In this document: positions 36,154-45,539 of the stretch, piece after piece | How the letters are laid out: every line of letters begins with the position of its first letter | Numbering within the stretch: position 1 is the first letter of the stretch | Notes under the pieces: model-generated | Told to the model about the DNA's origin: nothing | Seen by the model: the letters and a program-made list of their open reading frames with translations, nothing else | The model's database searches: none | Made by a program: the position numbers and the translations under genes | Assembly: GCA_902509675.1 (NCBI GenBank) | Contig: CABWYN010000002.1 | Location: 1-64,000, forward strand | Length of the DNA: 64,000 bases | Reading direction: 5' to 3' | Source of the DNA: an uncultured Bacteroidota bacterium | GTDB taxonomy: Bacteria; Bacteroidota; Bacteroidia; Flavobacteriales; Flavobacteriaceae

Positions 36154-37656
36154 TTGACAAAAAAGCCCACAAGAGTAAGATTTGCACCCAGCCCAACAGG
36201 ACCGCTTCATGTTGGCGGGGTAAGAACAGCTCTTTTTAACTACCTGTTTGCCAAAAAAAATGACGGAGCTTTTGTATTACGTATTGAAGATACTGATAAA
36301 AAAAGAGAGGTTGAGGGAGCTGAGAAATATATTCTTGACTCTCTTAAATGGTGTGGGATATCGGTTGACGAAGGACCCAAAATCGGAGGTGAGTATGGGC
36401 CGTACAGGCAAAGCGAGAGGAATAGATTATACAACAAAGAAATAGAGTCTTTGTTAGACTCAGGGCATGCATATTATGCTTTTGATTCAGAGGAAGAGTT
36501 GAGTAATCAGAGGAAAGAGTGTGAAAAAAAAGGAGAGACTTTCATGTATAACTGGCGAAATAGGCTTGAGCTTAAAAACTCTCTTTCAATGCAAAAAAAA
36601 GAAGTTGAAATGCTAATCAGCAGGGGGGAAAAACACGTAGTGCGGTTTCTTTCTCCTAAGGATAAAACAATTGAAACGTTCGACATAGTTAGAGGTCATT
36701 CTAGAATTGATTCAAATTTAATTGATGATAAGATTTTGATAAAGGCTGATGGGACACCCACCTATCATTTTGCGAACATTGTAGATGATCACCACATGAA
36801 AATAACGCATGTGATTAGGGGCGAAGAATGGTTGCCGTCACTTGCCTTGCACCAGCTCTTGTACGAGTCTTTTGGTTGGGAAAAACCATTATTTGCTCAC
36901 TTGCCACTAATACTAAACCCCAGTGGAAAAGGTAAATTAAGTAAACGAAGCGGAGAAAAGAGCGGTTTTCCCGTTTTTCCAATAAAGTGGAGAGGCGATG
37001 TTTCTTTTGAGGGGTTTAGGGAGTTTGGAATACTGCCCTCGGGGCTTGTTAATTATTTAGCTACGCTAGGGTGGACACCAGATGAGGAGGCTGAAATTCT
37101 TGAAATTACAGAACTTATTAAATTGTTTGAGCTTGAAAAAGTTGTTTCTGCAGGAGCTAACTTTGATCTTGAAAAGCTTAAGTGGAATAATCACAAGCAC
37201 ATTCAAAACACAAAAGACAAAATACTTGTTGAGGAGCTCTGTGTTTGCTTTAACGAAGCAAAGTCACTTAACGAAAAGCTATTAATCAAGGCTGTTGGGC
37301 TCGTTAAAGAAAGAGCAAATACTGTGAAAGATCTTTGGGGTTTGTTAAACTACTTGTTTTATGATCCGATCAAATTCGATGAAAAAAGCGTAACTAGGAT
37401 AAAAAAAGAGGGGTTGGAAAAAATCCTTTCTGCTATTTTGTTGCAATGTAAAAGTGCCAGTGGAGAAGAGGTTTTTATAAATGATCTTAAGGCTTGGGGG
37501 GAAGAAAACAACATAGGTGCTGGTCAAATAATGATGTCCTTACGTGTTGTCTTAGTGGGCTCTCTTAATGGAGTTGATCTTCAAAAAATAGTCTCTTTTG
37601 TGGGCTTAAAAAATGTCGCTAGAAGAGCCTCAAGGTTCTTAGGAACAAACATTTAA
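36154..37656 (+). CDS. gltX: Glutamate-tRNA ligase
   Basis: Charges tRNA-Glu. The 500-residue class I synthetase has the HIGH-type signature PSPTGPLHVGGVRTALFNYL (12-31), the KMSKS-type loop KLSKRSGE (around 262-269) and a C-terminal helical anticodon-binding domain. It starts at TTG; the ORF has no upstream ATG and conserved residues (TRVRFAPSPTGP) begin at once. A separate glnS is present downstream, so Gln-tRNA is made directly and this enzyme is expected to be discriminating. Confidence 0.96.
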   Translation: MTKKPTRVRFAPSPTGPLHVGGVRTALFNYLFAKKNDGAFVLRIEDTDKKREVEGAEKYILDSLKWCGISVDEGPKIGGEYGPYRQSERNRLYNKEIESLLDSGHAYYAFDSEEELSNQRKECEKKGETFMYNWRNRLELKNSLSMQKKEVEMLISRGEKHVVRFLSPKDKTIETFDIVRGHSRIDSNLIDDKILIKADGTPTYHFANIVDDHHMKITHVIRGEEWLPSLALHQLLYESFGWEKPLFAHLPLILNPSGKGKLSKRSGEKSGFPVFPIKWRGDVSFEGFREFGILPSGLVNYLATLGWTPDEEAEILEITELIKLFELEKVVSAGANFDLEKLKWNNHKHIQNTKDKILVEELCVCFNEAKSLNEKLLIKAVGLVKERANTVKDLWGLLNYLFYDPIKFDEKSVTRIKKEGLEKILSAILLQCKSASGEEVFINDLKAWGEENNIGAGQIMMSLRVVLVGSLNGVDLQKIVSFVGLKNVARRASRFLGTNI

Positions 37657-37733
37657 CATTAATTTAAAAGTTTATTTTTTTTTAAAGGAGACCTTTTCGT
37701 TATCTTGTTCGTTACGAACCAAAACTACTTAAA

Positions 37734-38663
37734 ATGATACTATATACAATTTTATTGCCACTAATATTTCTATTGCTTTTCTTTACTTTTTTTATTGTTA
37801 AACAGCAGTCTGCTGCAATAATTGAAAGGTTTGGAAAGTTTGTTAGCGTAAGACAATCCGGGTTACAATTAAAAATTCCTATTATTGACAGTGTTGCGGG
37901 AAGGCTTAGCCTAAGAATTCAACAACTAGACGTTGTTATTGAAACAAAAACCAAAGATGATGTTTTTGTAAGACTTAAGGTTTCTGTACAATTTAAAGTT
38001 ATAAAAGATAAGGTTTATGATGCCTTCTACAAACTAGACAACCCTCATGATCAGATAACCAGCTTTATTTTTGATGTTGTAAGGGCAGAGGTGCCGAAGC
38101 TAATCCTTGATGATGTGTTTCTTAAGAAAGACGATATCGCAATAGCTGTTAAAAATGAGCTCCAAGTTGCGATGACCGAATACGGTTATAACATTATTAA
38201 AACACTTGTGACCGATATTGATCCTGACGCTCAAGTTAAACAAGCCATGAACAGAATTAATGCATCTGAAAGAGAAAAGGTTGCTGCTCAATTTGAGGGA
38301 GAGGCACAAAAGATTTTAATTGTTGAAAAAGCTAAGGCCGAAGCGGAAAGCAAGCGTCTTCAGGGTCAGGGTATTGCTGATCAAAGAAGGGAGATTGCTC
38401 GAGGTCTTGAGGATTCTGTAAAAGTCTTAAACGGTGTTGACATTAACTCTCAAGAAGCTTCTGCGCTAATTGTTGTAACACAACACTATGACACGCTCCA
38501 GTCTGTAGGGGATTCGTCTAATAGTAATTTAATCTTGCTACCCAACTCTCCTCAGGCTGGGTCCGAGATGTTAAACAACATGGTGGCTTCTTTTACCGCA
38601 AGTAATCAAATCGGAGAAGAAATGAAAGCGGCTAAACTCAGAAAAAAATCTACAGAAAAATAG
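37734..38663 (+). CDS. SPFH/Band 7 (stomatin/prohibitin) family protein
   Basis: A 309-residue protein with one N-terminal membrane helix (LYTILLPLIFLLLFFTFFIV) and an SPFH domain that continues to about residue 250, including the coiled-coil EGEAQKILIVEKAKAEAESK stretch. Such proteins form oligomeric membrane microdomain scaffolds, sometimes controlling proteases. No NfeD partner lies next to it. It is followed immediately by the convergent glnS (no gap). The role in this organism is unknown. Confidence 0.9.
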   Translation: MILYTILLPLIFLLLFFTFFIVKQQSAAIIERFGKFVSVRQSGLQLKIPIIDSVAGRLSLRIQQLDVVIETKTKDDVFVRLKVSVQFKVIKDKVYDAFYKLDNPHDQITSFIFDVVRAEVPKLILDDVFLKKDDIAIAVKNELQVAMTEYGYNIIKTLVTDIDPDAQVKQAMNRINASEREKVAAQFEGEAQKILIVEKAKAEAESKRLQGQGIADQRREIARGLEDSVKVLNGVDINSQEASALIVVTQHYDTLQSVGDSSNSNLILLPNSPQAGSEMLNNMVASFTASNQIGEEMKAAKLRKKSTEK

Positions 38664-40340
38664 TTATTTCTTTTTCCAAGAATCTCTAAGGCCAACGGTT
38701 TTGTTAAAAACAATTTCGTTGGCTTTACTGTTTTTATCAACCGTAAAGTATCCTTTTCTTTGAAACTGAAAAGTGTCGCCGCTACAAGCTGAGTTTAGTG
38801 AAGGCTCTGCTTTAGCGTGTATGATTTTTAAAGAGTCTGGATTGATATCCATTAAGAAATCTGATTGATCATTTGCTCCAGGCGCCTCTTCTCTGAAGAG
38901 CCTATCGTAGCTGTTAATTTTAATGTCTAGGCTTTCTTTTTGCGTAACCCAGTGTAGTGTTCCTTTCACTTTTCTAAGGCTTTCTTCAGTCCCGGATCCG
39001 CTTTTACTTTTGGGGTCATATTCACACAAAACCTCAGTAATATTGCCCAGTTCGTCTTTTAGAACTCCGGTACCTTTTATTATGTATGCGCTTTTTAATC
39101 TTACCTCTTTGCCAATAGTTAATCTAAAAAACTTTCTGTTTGCCTCTTCCTTAAAGTCCTCTCTTTCAATATAAAGACATTTATTAAAAGGAATGCTTCT
39201 CTTTTTATTGAGGTCGCTTTCCGGATTGTCCTCAGACGTCAGAACCTCTGATGTTTCATCGGGATAATTTGTTATTGTTAATTTAACAGGGTCTAACACA
39301 ACCATTTTTCTGTCTGCTTTTTTATTAAGATCTTCTCTTATACAAAACTCAAGCAGAGATACGTCAATAACATTTTCTCTTTTTGCTACCCCAACTTTAT
39401 TAATAAACTCTCTAATTGATTTTGGTGTGTAACCTCTTCTTCGTAAGCCAGAGATTGTAGGCATTCTTGGGTCATCCCAGCCTTCAACTAGTTTGTTCTC
39501 GACAAGTACGGCTAGTTTTCTTTTGCTCATTATCGTGTAGCTAAGGTTTAGTCTTGCAAACTCTCTTTGTTTGGGAAGGACTAAGAGATTTGTTTTGTGG
39601 CTTGCCACAGCTGAAATAAACCACTCGTAAAGATCTCTATGGGGTTTGAACTCCAACGAACATAAAGAGTGTGAAACCTGCTCTATATAATCACATTGAC
39701 CATGGGCCCAATCGTACATTGGATATATCTTCCAGTCCGTTGATGTCCTGTGATGTGGTTTGTTTAAAACCCTGTAAATAATAGGGTCTCTCATTAACAT
39801 GTTTGAATGTGTCATGTCAATTTTAGCTCTTAGAACATGAAGGCCTTCGGAGTAATGGCCTTGTTTCATTTCTTGAAAGATTTTGAGGTTTTCCTCAACG
39901 GGTCTATTTCTAAATGGGCTGTTGGTTCCAGGGGTTGTTGGCGAACCTTTTTGATCTGCCATTTGTTTGGAGGTTTGAGAGTCAACATATGCATTATTGC
40001 TTTTGATTAACGAAATAGCCCAGTCATAAAGTTTTTTAAAGTTATCTGAAGAATAGGTTTCCTCTGCCCACTTGTAGCCCAGCCAAGCTACATCTTCTTT
40101 AATAGCTTTGACGTACTCTAATTCTTCTTTTTCTGGATTTGTGTCGTCAAACCTCAGGTTAACAGGTGCGTTATACTTTTGCCCCAAACCAAAATTTAAT
40201 CCAATCGCTTTGGCATGGCCTATATGCAAATAGCCATTTGGCTCTGGTGGAAAACGAAATTTTAAGTTTTTAGAATTAAAACCAGCGTCTAAATCGTCCT
40301 TAATAATCTGATCTATAAAATTTTCTGGTTTACTTTCCAC
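38664..40340 (-). CDS. glnS: Glutamine-tRNA ligase
   Basis: A 558-residue class I synthetase. The HIGH-type motif is FPPEPNGYLHIGHAKAIGLN (about 30-49) and the KMSKS-type loop is IMSKRKLAVLV. Acceptor-stem and anticodon-binding beta-barrel domains follow. It starts at GTG (40340): no ATG precedes the conserved residues. Its presence beside gltX means glutamine charging is direct rather than by transamidation. A promoter box lies in the gap before folB. Confidence 0.96.
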   Translation of the reverse strand: MESKPENFIDQIIKDDLDAGFNSKNLKFRFPPEPNGYLHIGHAKAIGLNFGLGQKYNAPVNLRFDDTNPEKEELEYVKAIKEDVAWLGYKWAEETYSSDNFKKLYDWAISLIKSNNAYVDSQTSKQMADQKGSPTTPGTNSPFRNRPVEENLKIFQEMKQGHYSEGLHVLRAKIDMTHSNMLMRDPIIYRVLNKPHHRTSTDWKIYPMYDWAHGQCDYIEQVSHSLCSLEFKPHRDLYEWFISAVASHKTNLLVLPKQREFARLNLSYTIMSKRKLAVLVENKLVEGWDDPRMPTISGLRRRGYTPKSIREFINKVGVAKRENVIDVSLLEFCIREDLNKKADRKMVVLDPVKLTITNYPDETSEVLTSEDNPESDLNKKRSIPFNKCLYIEREDFKEEANRKFFRLTIGKEVRLKSAYIIKGTGVLKDELGNITEVLCEYDPKSKSGSGTEESLRKVKGTLHWVTQKESLDIKINSYDRLFREEAPGANDQSDFLMDINPDSLKIIHAKAEPSLNSACSGDTFQFQRKGYFTVDKNSKANEIVFNKTVGLRDSWKKK

Positions 40341-40364
40341 AGTTGATAGTTTTTAATAAGTTTA

Positions 40365-40372
40365 CAAAGTTA
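40365..40372 (-). promoter_or_regulatory. -7 box for glnS
   Basis: TAACTTTG on the reverse strand matches TAnnTTTG and ends 24 bases before the GTG start. No clear TTTG is found at the 19-base distance. Confidence 0.4.
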
Positions 40373-40387
40373 TCAAAAGAATAATAA

Positions 40388-40756
40388 ATGAGAACTACAG
40401 TTAAAGTTGAAAATCTTAAAATCTATGCTTTTCATGGTTGTATGAATGAAGAAAAGGTAATAGGAAGTGACTATATTGTAAATATAACTGCAATTTGTTT
40501 TGTTAACAAAGAGGTTTTTCAGGATGTTATAAGCGGAACCGTTGACTATGTTGATTTGGCGCGAATTGCAAAGCAAGAGATGTCTATCAGAGCAAAGCTT
40601 CTTGAGGTTGTTGTCAAAAGAATCATTGATCGCTCTTTTGAAGAAATTACGGTTTTAAATAAAATTTCCGTAACTGTATCTAAAATTAACCCTCCAATTA
40701 ATGCAGATGTTGAAGCGGTTTCTGTAACAATGGCAGAAGAAAGAAAAAGTCAGTAA
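40388..40756 (+). CDS. folB: Dihydroneopterin aldolase
   Basis: Splits 7,8-dihydroneopterin to 6-hydroxymethyl-dihydropterin and glycolaldehyde in folate synthesis. The 122-residue protein has IYAFHGCMNEEKVIGSDY with the conserved Tyr and Glu, and the catalytic Lys in VTVSKINPPI near residue 100. Length is normal for the octameric enzyme. It stands alone, divergent from glnS, and is followed by tRNA-Cys. No riboswitch-like structure was noticed upstream in the 47-bp gap. Confidence 0.93.
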   Translation: MRTTVKVENLKIYAFHGCMNEEKVIGSDYIVNITAICFVNKEVFQDVISGTVDYVDLARIAKQEMSIRAKLLEVVVKRIIDRSFEEITVLNKISVTVSKINPPINADVEAVSVTMAEERKSQ

Positions 40757-40771
40757 GTTAAAAATTTATCC

Positions 40772-40779
40772 TAAATTTG
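40772..40779 (+). promoter_or_regulatory. -7 box for tRNA-Cys
   Basis: TAAATTTG matches TAnnTTTG and ends 16 bases before the mature tRNA 5' end. It lies in the 39-bp gap after folB, so the tRNA can be transcribed independently. Confidence 0.45.
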
Positions 40780-40795
40780 CGCTCACTTGATATTT

Positions 40796-40866
40796 GGCGC
40801 CTTGGCCGAGTGGCTAGGCAGAGGTCTGCAAAACCTTGTACGGCGGTTCGAATCCGCCAGGCGCCT
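40796..40866 (+). tRNA. tRNA-Cys (anticodon GCA)
   Basis: Cloverleaf folded by eye: acceptor GGCGCCT pairs with AGGCGCC, the anticodon stem GAGGT/ACCTT (one G-T pair) closes loop CTGCAAA giving anticodon GCA, and the T-arm GGCGG-TTCGAAT-CCGCC is perfect. The discriminator base is T and the CCA end is not encoded. A strong terminator follows 6 bases later. Confidence 0.96.
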
Positions 40867-40871
40867 CAACT

Positions 40872-40900
40872 AAAAACCCCCATTGATATGGGGGTTTTTT
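40872..40900 (+). terminator. Rho-independent terminator after tRNA-Cys
   Basis: AAAACCCCCAT, loop TGAT, then ATGGGGGTTTT and further T residues form an 11-bp stem with a T tail. It can serve both strands: tRNA-Cys from the left and the NTF2-like gene ending at 40911 from the right. Confidence 0.85.
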
Positions 40901-40910
40901 TATTTGGTGA

Positions 40911-41441
40911 TTATTCTTTTTCCGAAGGAGCAGAAAGCGCTAATTCCGCCATCATCTCCTGAGTGTCATAGTTGTGCCACTCTTCTACAATTTTTCCATC
41001 ATCTCCCCATCTAAACCCTATATGTGCAGGCAAGACTATTTTTTTTCCTGATACTTTTCCTGTTGCATTCCAGTCAAACCAAGATTGAGTCATTGTTGCT
41101 GGGGGATATTCTCCTAATGCTGGATAAGTTATCGTTTGAACCCAAACCCCTAAGTCTTCTCCTCCGTCTTCTCCAAAGCTCATTGTTATGGGATCAAAAC
41201 CCGCATGCTGCGCTTCTAAGAGAGCGACAAGCTCATCTACGCCTATAGCCTGTTTAGAATTTAAATACACCTTTACATCCGGGGACCAAAGTTCTTTCAA
41301 ACCATCCATATCATTGTTTAAGTAGTTTTGAAAGTGTGCTCTAATTGCATTTGAATTATTGTCATCAAAAGTAACTTGTACACCGTCGTTACAGCTAAAA
41401 ATTAGTCCTATCGTTAAAATTGTTAAAATTATTTTTTTCAT
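40911..41441 (-). CDS. NTF2-like (SnoaL-type) lipoprotein
   Basis: A 176-residue protein with a lipoprotein signal (IGLIFSCNDG, Cys17), followed by a domain that reads as an NTF2/SnoaL fold: helices carrying RAHFQNYLNNDMDGLKELWS, then a strand-rich half ending in GKIVEEWHNYDTQEMM. Such folds bind small ligands or act as scaffolds; no active-site residues are evident. It follows the other NTF2-like gene by 11 bp and probably shares its transcript. Confidence 0.72.
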   Translation of the reverse strand: MKKIILTILTIGLIFSCNDGVQVTFDDNNSNAIRAHFQNYLNNDMDGLKELWSPDVKVYLNSKQAIGVDELVALLEAQHAGFDPITMSFGEDGGEDLGVWVQTITYPALGEYPPATMTQSWFDWNATGKVSGKKIVLPAHIGFRWGDDGKIVEEWHNYDTQEMMAELALSAPSEKE

Positions 41442-41452
41442 ATAATTGGTTT

Positions 41453-41962
41453 TTAATTAGTTGGTCTGTGCCACTGCACAACTCTAGATATTTTATTGTC
41501 TGTGTTAATATATAATTTTTCATATACACCAACTGATTTTGATGTACCATCTTTTAAATATGTGGTTTCACTAAAAGAAGTTTCTACGAACCTTACATTC
41601 GTTCCCTCCATTTTGAGAGGCATAATGAAGATGTAGTTTCTTGAAATCGAATCCATATCTTTTTGTCTTTCAACGATAAAGTCTGTGTTGGTCATATCTA
41701 CATCAAAGACACCGGCTACGTCTCCTGGGTGAAACTTTACAATATCAGCCGATAGATCAACTACTGTTTGCGGATCCATATTTTCGTATCCGTCCATAAA
41801 TTTCATGGCAAGATCTGCGTCGCTATCATCTCCCATTATATATTTTTTTCCCTGATTAACAGAGCCTTCCATCATCCACTCACCTGCGCTAGAAACATCT
41901 ACGCTGTTTTTTTGACAAGATAGTATTGAAAATGATATAAAAAGAATTAAGAGTTTTTTCAT
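41453..41962 (-). CDS. Putative lipoprotein, NTF2-like
   Basis: A 169-residue exported lipoprotein (LSCQKNS, Cys16). The later part, FVETSFSETTYLKDGTSKSV then YEKLYINTDNKISRVVQWHR, resembles the C-terminal half of its neighbour and of the protein at 60262-61182, so I place it with the NTF2-like group, at lower confidence. No catalytic motif is seen. It is the first gene of a two-gene reverse-strand unit. Confidence 0.55.
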   Translation of the reverse strand: MKKLLILFISFSILSCQKNSVDVSSAGEWMMEGSVNQGKKYIMGDDSDADLAMKFMDGYENMDPQTVVDLSADIVKFHPGDVAGVFDVDMTNTDFIVERQKDMDSISRNYIFIMPLKMEGTNVRFVETSFSETTYLKDGTSKSVGVYEKLYINTDNKISRVVQWHRPTN

Positions 41963-42021
41963 GTTTAATGTTTTGGTTAGTGTACTAAATATATAAATTT
42001 TTATGCTATTAAGTATTTTAC

Positions 42022-42639
42022 TTAACTGCCTTTAATTATTAAGACAATTCCTGAAATAATAAGGATTAAAGAAATAATCGAGTTTACGATGACAATACCT
42101 TTTCCTGTTAACAGGCTTTTAAACCTGTTTGCAACAGAAATTTTTAAAAGGTCTGTTATAAAATAGGAGAGGATTACAATTGAAAAAAAGAGAACAAAGC
42201 TTGTAAAAGACTTTCCGCTTGTTGGTGAAGAAACAATAAGAACACCTCCCCAAAAAATAAACACCCCTACATTTAAGATGTTGAGTAAAAAACCTTTTGC
42301 CGCTAACCCAAGGTAATTTTCTTTAAAGTTTTTGATTTTTGGTTGCTTCTTGTTTTTCTTATTTCTATTGATAAAAGAAAAAATTCCGTAAACAAGTAAA
42401 ATTGTTCCTCCTAAAACAAAAAGACCTTGCTTGTTTTGCTCAGCTTCTAAAAGCTGTATGCTCCCAAAATAGCAAACAGCTATAAAACATACATCAGCGA
42501 ACATAACTCCTAAATCAAAAGCCACAGCTGCCCTAAAACCCTTAGTTATGCTTGTTTCTAAGAGCACCCAAAATACAGGCCCCATTATAAATGCAGTGAA
42601 AAAACCTATTGTTATGGGTGTTAACAAATTAAAGTCCAC
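42022..42639 (-). CDS. LysE/RhtB-family exporter
   Basis: A 205-residue inner-membrane protein with six helices. The N-terminal FNLLTPITIGFFTAFIMGPV and ALDLG-type FDLGVMFADVCFIA segments match LysE/RhtB amino-acid exporters. Substrate cannot be deduced. It overlaps the GIN-domain gene by one base and is its downstream partner. Confidence 0.84.
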   Translation of the reverse strand: MDFNLLTPITIGFFTAFIMGPVFWVLLETSITKGFRAAVAFDLGVMFADVCFIAVCYFGSIQLLEAEQNKQGLFVLGGTILLVYGIFSFINRNKKNKKQPKIKNFKENYLGLAAKGFLLNILNVGVFIFWGGVLIVSSPTSGKSFTSFVLFFSIVILSYFITDLLKISVANRFKSLLTGKGIVIVNSIISLILIISGIVLIIKGS

Positions 42640-43316
42640 TATTGTTCGTATAAGTAATTTACAACCCCTCCAACAGATATTTTTTCTGTAATCTTGTCTG
42701 TTTTAGTGTGTACATTTATGATTCCCCCTATTTTGCTATTTACTTTAAGCTCTTTAGATGTAGAAACACCTATTAAAGCCCCCGTTGTTGAAAGAACTAC
42801 CGCGTCCTCATTTTCAAGCTTTGAGGCTAGTATCTCTGCGCCTGTTGTAGCTGACAAGTCTTGATATTTTGCACTTCCCGTAATGTTTACTTTTGCTCCG
42901 GCGGTTGCTGTTGCCTGCAAAGTGTTAAGGTTAACAATCATGTTCTGTTTAGACCCGCTATTTGCTTTTAAATTTAGATCTGCCTGATTAATCGTGTCTT
43001 TTGAAAACACATTAGCTCCTTCGTGAGAAATGACGGAGTAAATATTTTTATAAAAAACACTAACCTTTGTTCTGTTTCCAGAGAATCTTTTTTCAACACT
43101 GAGTCTTATTTTTAAGTCTCCATTTTTATTTTTGACAACAATATATGCTGAGTTTTTCCCTGTAATTTCAACCCTGTTTTCGTCTGATTTTATTAGCTCT
43201 ACATTAATCCCGTCGTAAACGGATAATTTTTGAAAATCTCCAATTTTTCTTTCTGTTTGAGCTAATAAAAGATTAGGTAAAATAATAAATGTTAATATGT
43301 AGATAATTTTTTTCAT
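42639..43316 (-). CDS. Head GIN domain (DUF2807) exported protein
   Basis: A 225-residue exported protein with a signal peptide (ILTFIILPNLLLAQ) and a right-handed beta-structure typical of the DUF2807 putative auto-transporter adhesin head domain, rich in regularly spaced Gly, Asn and Val, as in INVELIKSDENRVEITGKNS. The function is not established; many are predicted periplasmic or surface proteins. It lies 12 bp after rnr in the same direction, and its stop overlaps the LysE start. Confidence 0.78.
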   Translation of the reverse strand: MKKIIYILTFIILPNLLLAQTERKIGDFQKLSVYDGINVELIKSDENRVEITGKNSAYIVVKNKNGDLKIRLSVEKRFSGNRTKVSVFYKNIYSVISHEGANVFSKDTINQADLNLKANSGSKQNMIVNLNTLQATATAGAKVNITGSAKYQDLSATTGAEILASKLENEDAVVLSTTGALIGVSTSKELKVNSKIGGIINVHTKTDKITEKISVGGVVNYLYEQ

Positions 43317-43328
43317 GTATTAAAATTA

Positions 43329-45299
43329 TTAAATTATTGTAAAATCAAGATGTTTTTTTATTAAATCTGCTTTCTTAACCTCGATTTGTAAAGAGTCTCC
43401 CAATTGATATTTTTTCTTTGTTTTTTTTCCTATTAGTGCTTGTTCATCAGCACTATAAAAATATCTATCATCCTTGATGTCTCTAACATATACCATTCCT
43501 TCACATTTATTATCTTCGATTTCAACATAAATTCCCCAGTCAGAAACACCTGAAATAGTTCCTTTGTATTCACTTCCAATTTTATCTTGCATATACTTAA
43601 TTTGCATGTACTTTATAGATTCTCTTTCTGCTTTTACAGCCGTATTTTCTTGCTCAGAACAATAAACAGATTTTTTTTGCAAGTTCTTGTCATATCTACC
43701 ATATTGTTGATTTAGAAGATCTTGTAATAATCTGTGAACAAGAACATCCGGATATCTTCTAATTGGAGAGGTAAAGTGTGTGTAATTAATAAATGCTAGG
43801 CCGTAATGACCTATGTTATTAGTTGAATATTCCGCCTTACTCATGCTTCTTAGGGTTAAAGATTCTATAAGATTTTGTTCTTTCTTTCCTTTTACCTCAT
43901 CTAATAATTTATTAAGAGAATTTGATATTCCTTTTGAACTTGAAATATCAAGAGTATAACCGAAGCCCCTGACTATATGTTTTAAGTTTTTTAATTTTTC
44001 AATGTCTGGAACATCATGTACCCTGTAAATATATTTTTGTTTTTTTATGTCTGTAAAGAGTTCAGCTACTTTTTTATTTGCAATTAACATAAACTCTTCA
44101 ATTAGCTTATTAGCATCTTTACTTTCCTTAAATACAATTTCTACCGGATCTTTATCCTCATTTAGTTTAAAGGAAACTTCTTTTTTGTTGAAGTTAATTG
44201 ATCCTTTTTTTTCTCTTTCTTTTCTTTTTTGTTTAGCTATACTATCCAAGGTTAGAATTGCTTCAACAATTGATTTATCTACTTTATATTCTTTGTCTTG
44301 TAAAGAATTCTCTTTTGATATTTGATTTGATTTAGTTTCTATAATTTCTTGAGCCTCTTGATATGAAAATCTGTAGTCACTCTCAATAATCGTTCTTCCA
44401 AACCAACTTTCTATTATCTGACCTTTATCATTAAAGGTAAACACTGCTGAGAAGGTTAATTTCTCCTCCTTAGGACGTAGAGAACAAATTTTATTTGATA
44501 GTTTTTCCGGTAACATCGGAATGACTCTATCAACTAAATATATAGAGGTGGCTCTATTATATGCTTCTTTATCTAATATTGTTCCTGGAACTACATAGTG
44601 TGAAACATCTGCTATATGAATTCCAACTTCAAGGTTATTATTTTCTAATTTTTTATACGATAATGCATCATCAAAGTCTTTTGCATCGGTTGGGTCTATT
44701 GTAAATGTTAATGTATCTCTAAAGTCTCTTCTTTTTTCAATATCCTGTTTGCTTATTTTTTCTGAGATGTTTTTTGTAAACTCATTTACTTCTTCGGAAA
44801 ATTTTATTTCTATACTATTTTTGGATAAGATTGAATCTATTTCTGTAGTGTGATCTCCAGGTTTTCCAAGAATTTTGTCTACTCTTCCTATAGGTGATAA
44901 ATCCTGTTTTTTCCAGTCTAGTATTCTTATTAAAACTTTATCTCCATCTTGAGCTTTTCCAATATGGGTACTAGGAATAAAACAATCAGTATATACATTT
45001 CTGTCTTCAATAATTGTAAAAGCAAAATTTTTATTTATTTGTATAATGCCTATATACTCTTTCTTTTTCCTCTCAATTAATCTCAATATATTACCTAAAT
45101 AAAAACCCTTTCTTTTTCTACTTAAGATTTCAAACTCTACAACGTCTCCGTGAAAATAATTTATAACTGAAGAACTTAACTTAACGTGATGAGCTATTTT
45201 AACACAACTTATAAATGGGTCTTTTCTGTTTGAAAAGTCTAGTAATCCGCTGTAAGTTTTTTTATTGTTTTTGTTATTTTGATTTCTTCTATTTCTCAT
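43329..45299 (-). CDS. rnr: Ribonuclease R
   Basis: A processive 3'-5' exoribonuclease that degrades structured RNA. The 656 residues are fewer than in E. coli RNase R, with a reduced N-terminal region, but the RNB catalytic signature TIDPTDAKDFDDALSYKK (about 211-228) with its four Asp residues is intact. A C-terminal S1 domain (GTISGVSDWGIYVEIED) follows. It begins next to a 433-bp AT-rich gap that separates it from rpiB, with a promoter-like TATTTTTG 6 bases before the ATG. Confidence 0.94.
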   Translation of the reverse strand: MRNRRNQNNKNNKKTYSGLLDFSNRKDPFISCVKIAHHVKLSSSVINYFHGDVVEFEILSRKRKGFYLGNILRLIERKKKEYIGIIQINKNFAFTIIEDRNVYTDCFIPSTHIGKAQDGDKVLIRILDWKKQDLSPIGRVDKILGKPGDHTTEIDSILSKNSIEIKFSEEVNEFTKNISEKISKQDIEKRRDFRDTLTFTIDPTDAKDFDDALSYKKLENNNLEVGIHIADVSHYVVPGTILDKEAYNRATSIYLVDRVIPMLPEKLSNKICSLRPKEEKLTFSAVFTFNDKGQIIESWFGRTIIESDYRFSYQEAQEIIETKSNQISKENSLQDKEYKVDKSIVEAILTLDSIAKQKRKEREKKGSINFNKKEVSFKLNEDKDPVEIVFKESKDANKLIEEFMLIANKKVAELFTDIKKQKYIYRVHDVPDIEKLKNLKHIVRGFGYTLDISSSKGISNSLNKLLDEVKGKKEQNLIESLTLRSMSKAEYSTNNIGHYGLAFINYTHFTSPIRRYPDVLVHRLLQDLLNQQYGRYDKNLQKKSVYCSEQENTAVKAERESIKYMQIKYMQDKIGSEYKGTISGVSDWGIYVEIEDNKCEGMVYVRDIKDDRYFYSADEQALIGKKTKKKYQLGDSLQIEVKKADLIKKHLDFTII

Positions 45300-45305
45300 C
45301 TAAGG

Positions 45306-45313
45306 CAAAAATA
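45306..45313 (-). promoter_or_regulatory. -7 box for rnr (possible leaderless transcript)
   Basis: TATTTTTG on the reverse strand matches TAnnTTTG and ends 6 bases before the ATG at 45299, so the transcript could start at or next to the start codon. No -33 element is obvious. Confidence 0.4.
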
Positions 45314-45521
45314 TGACTAATAACAACATAGAATATTAAATGATTTTATACTTATAAACATTATATATTATATTATTTAAATTTTAAAAAAATAAAAAGA
45401 TATTATTATTGTTTGTTAATAGTTACAATAACTTTTAAAAATATAATTGCATTTAATGATATAAAGAAATTATTAATAAGCAATTAACACAATATGTTTT
45501 TTTAAAACTATAATTATCAAT

Positions 45522-45539
45522 TAGATATTATAGATATTA
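45522..45539. repeat. Tandem 9-bp repeat
   Basis: TAGATATTA occurs twice head to tail at 45522-45530 and 45531-45539, within the AT-rich gap. The meaning is unknown; it could be chance in 14% GC sequence. Confidence 0.6.

Noticed and set aside
40341-40387. A folate or amino-acid riboswitch between glnS and folB
   Set aside because: The gap is only 47 bp and shows a promoter box but no stable stem.
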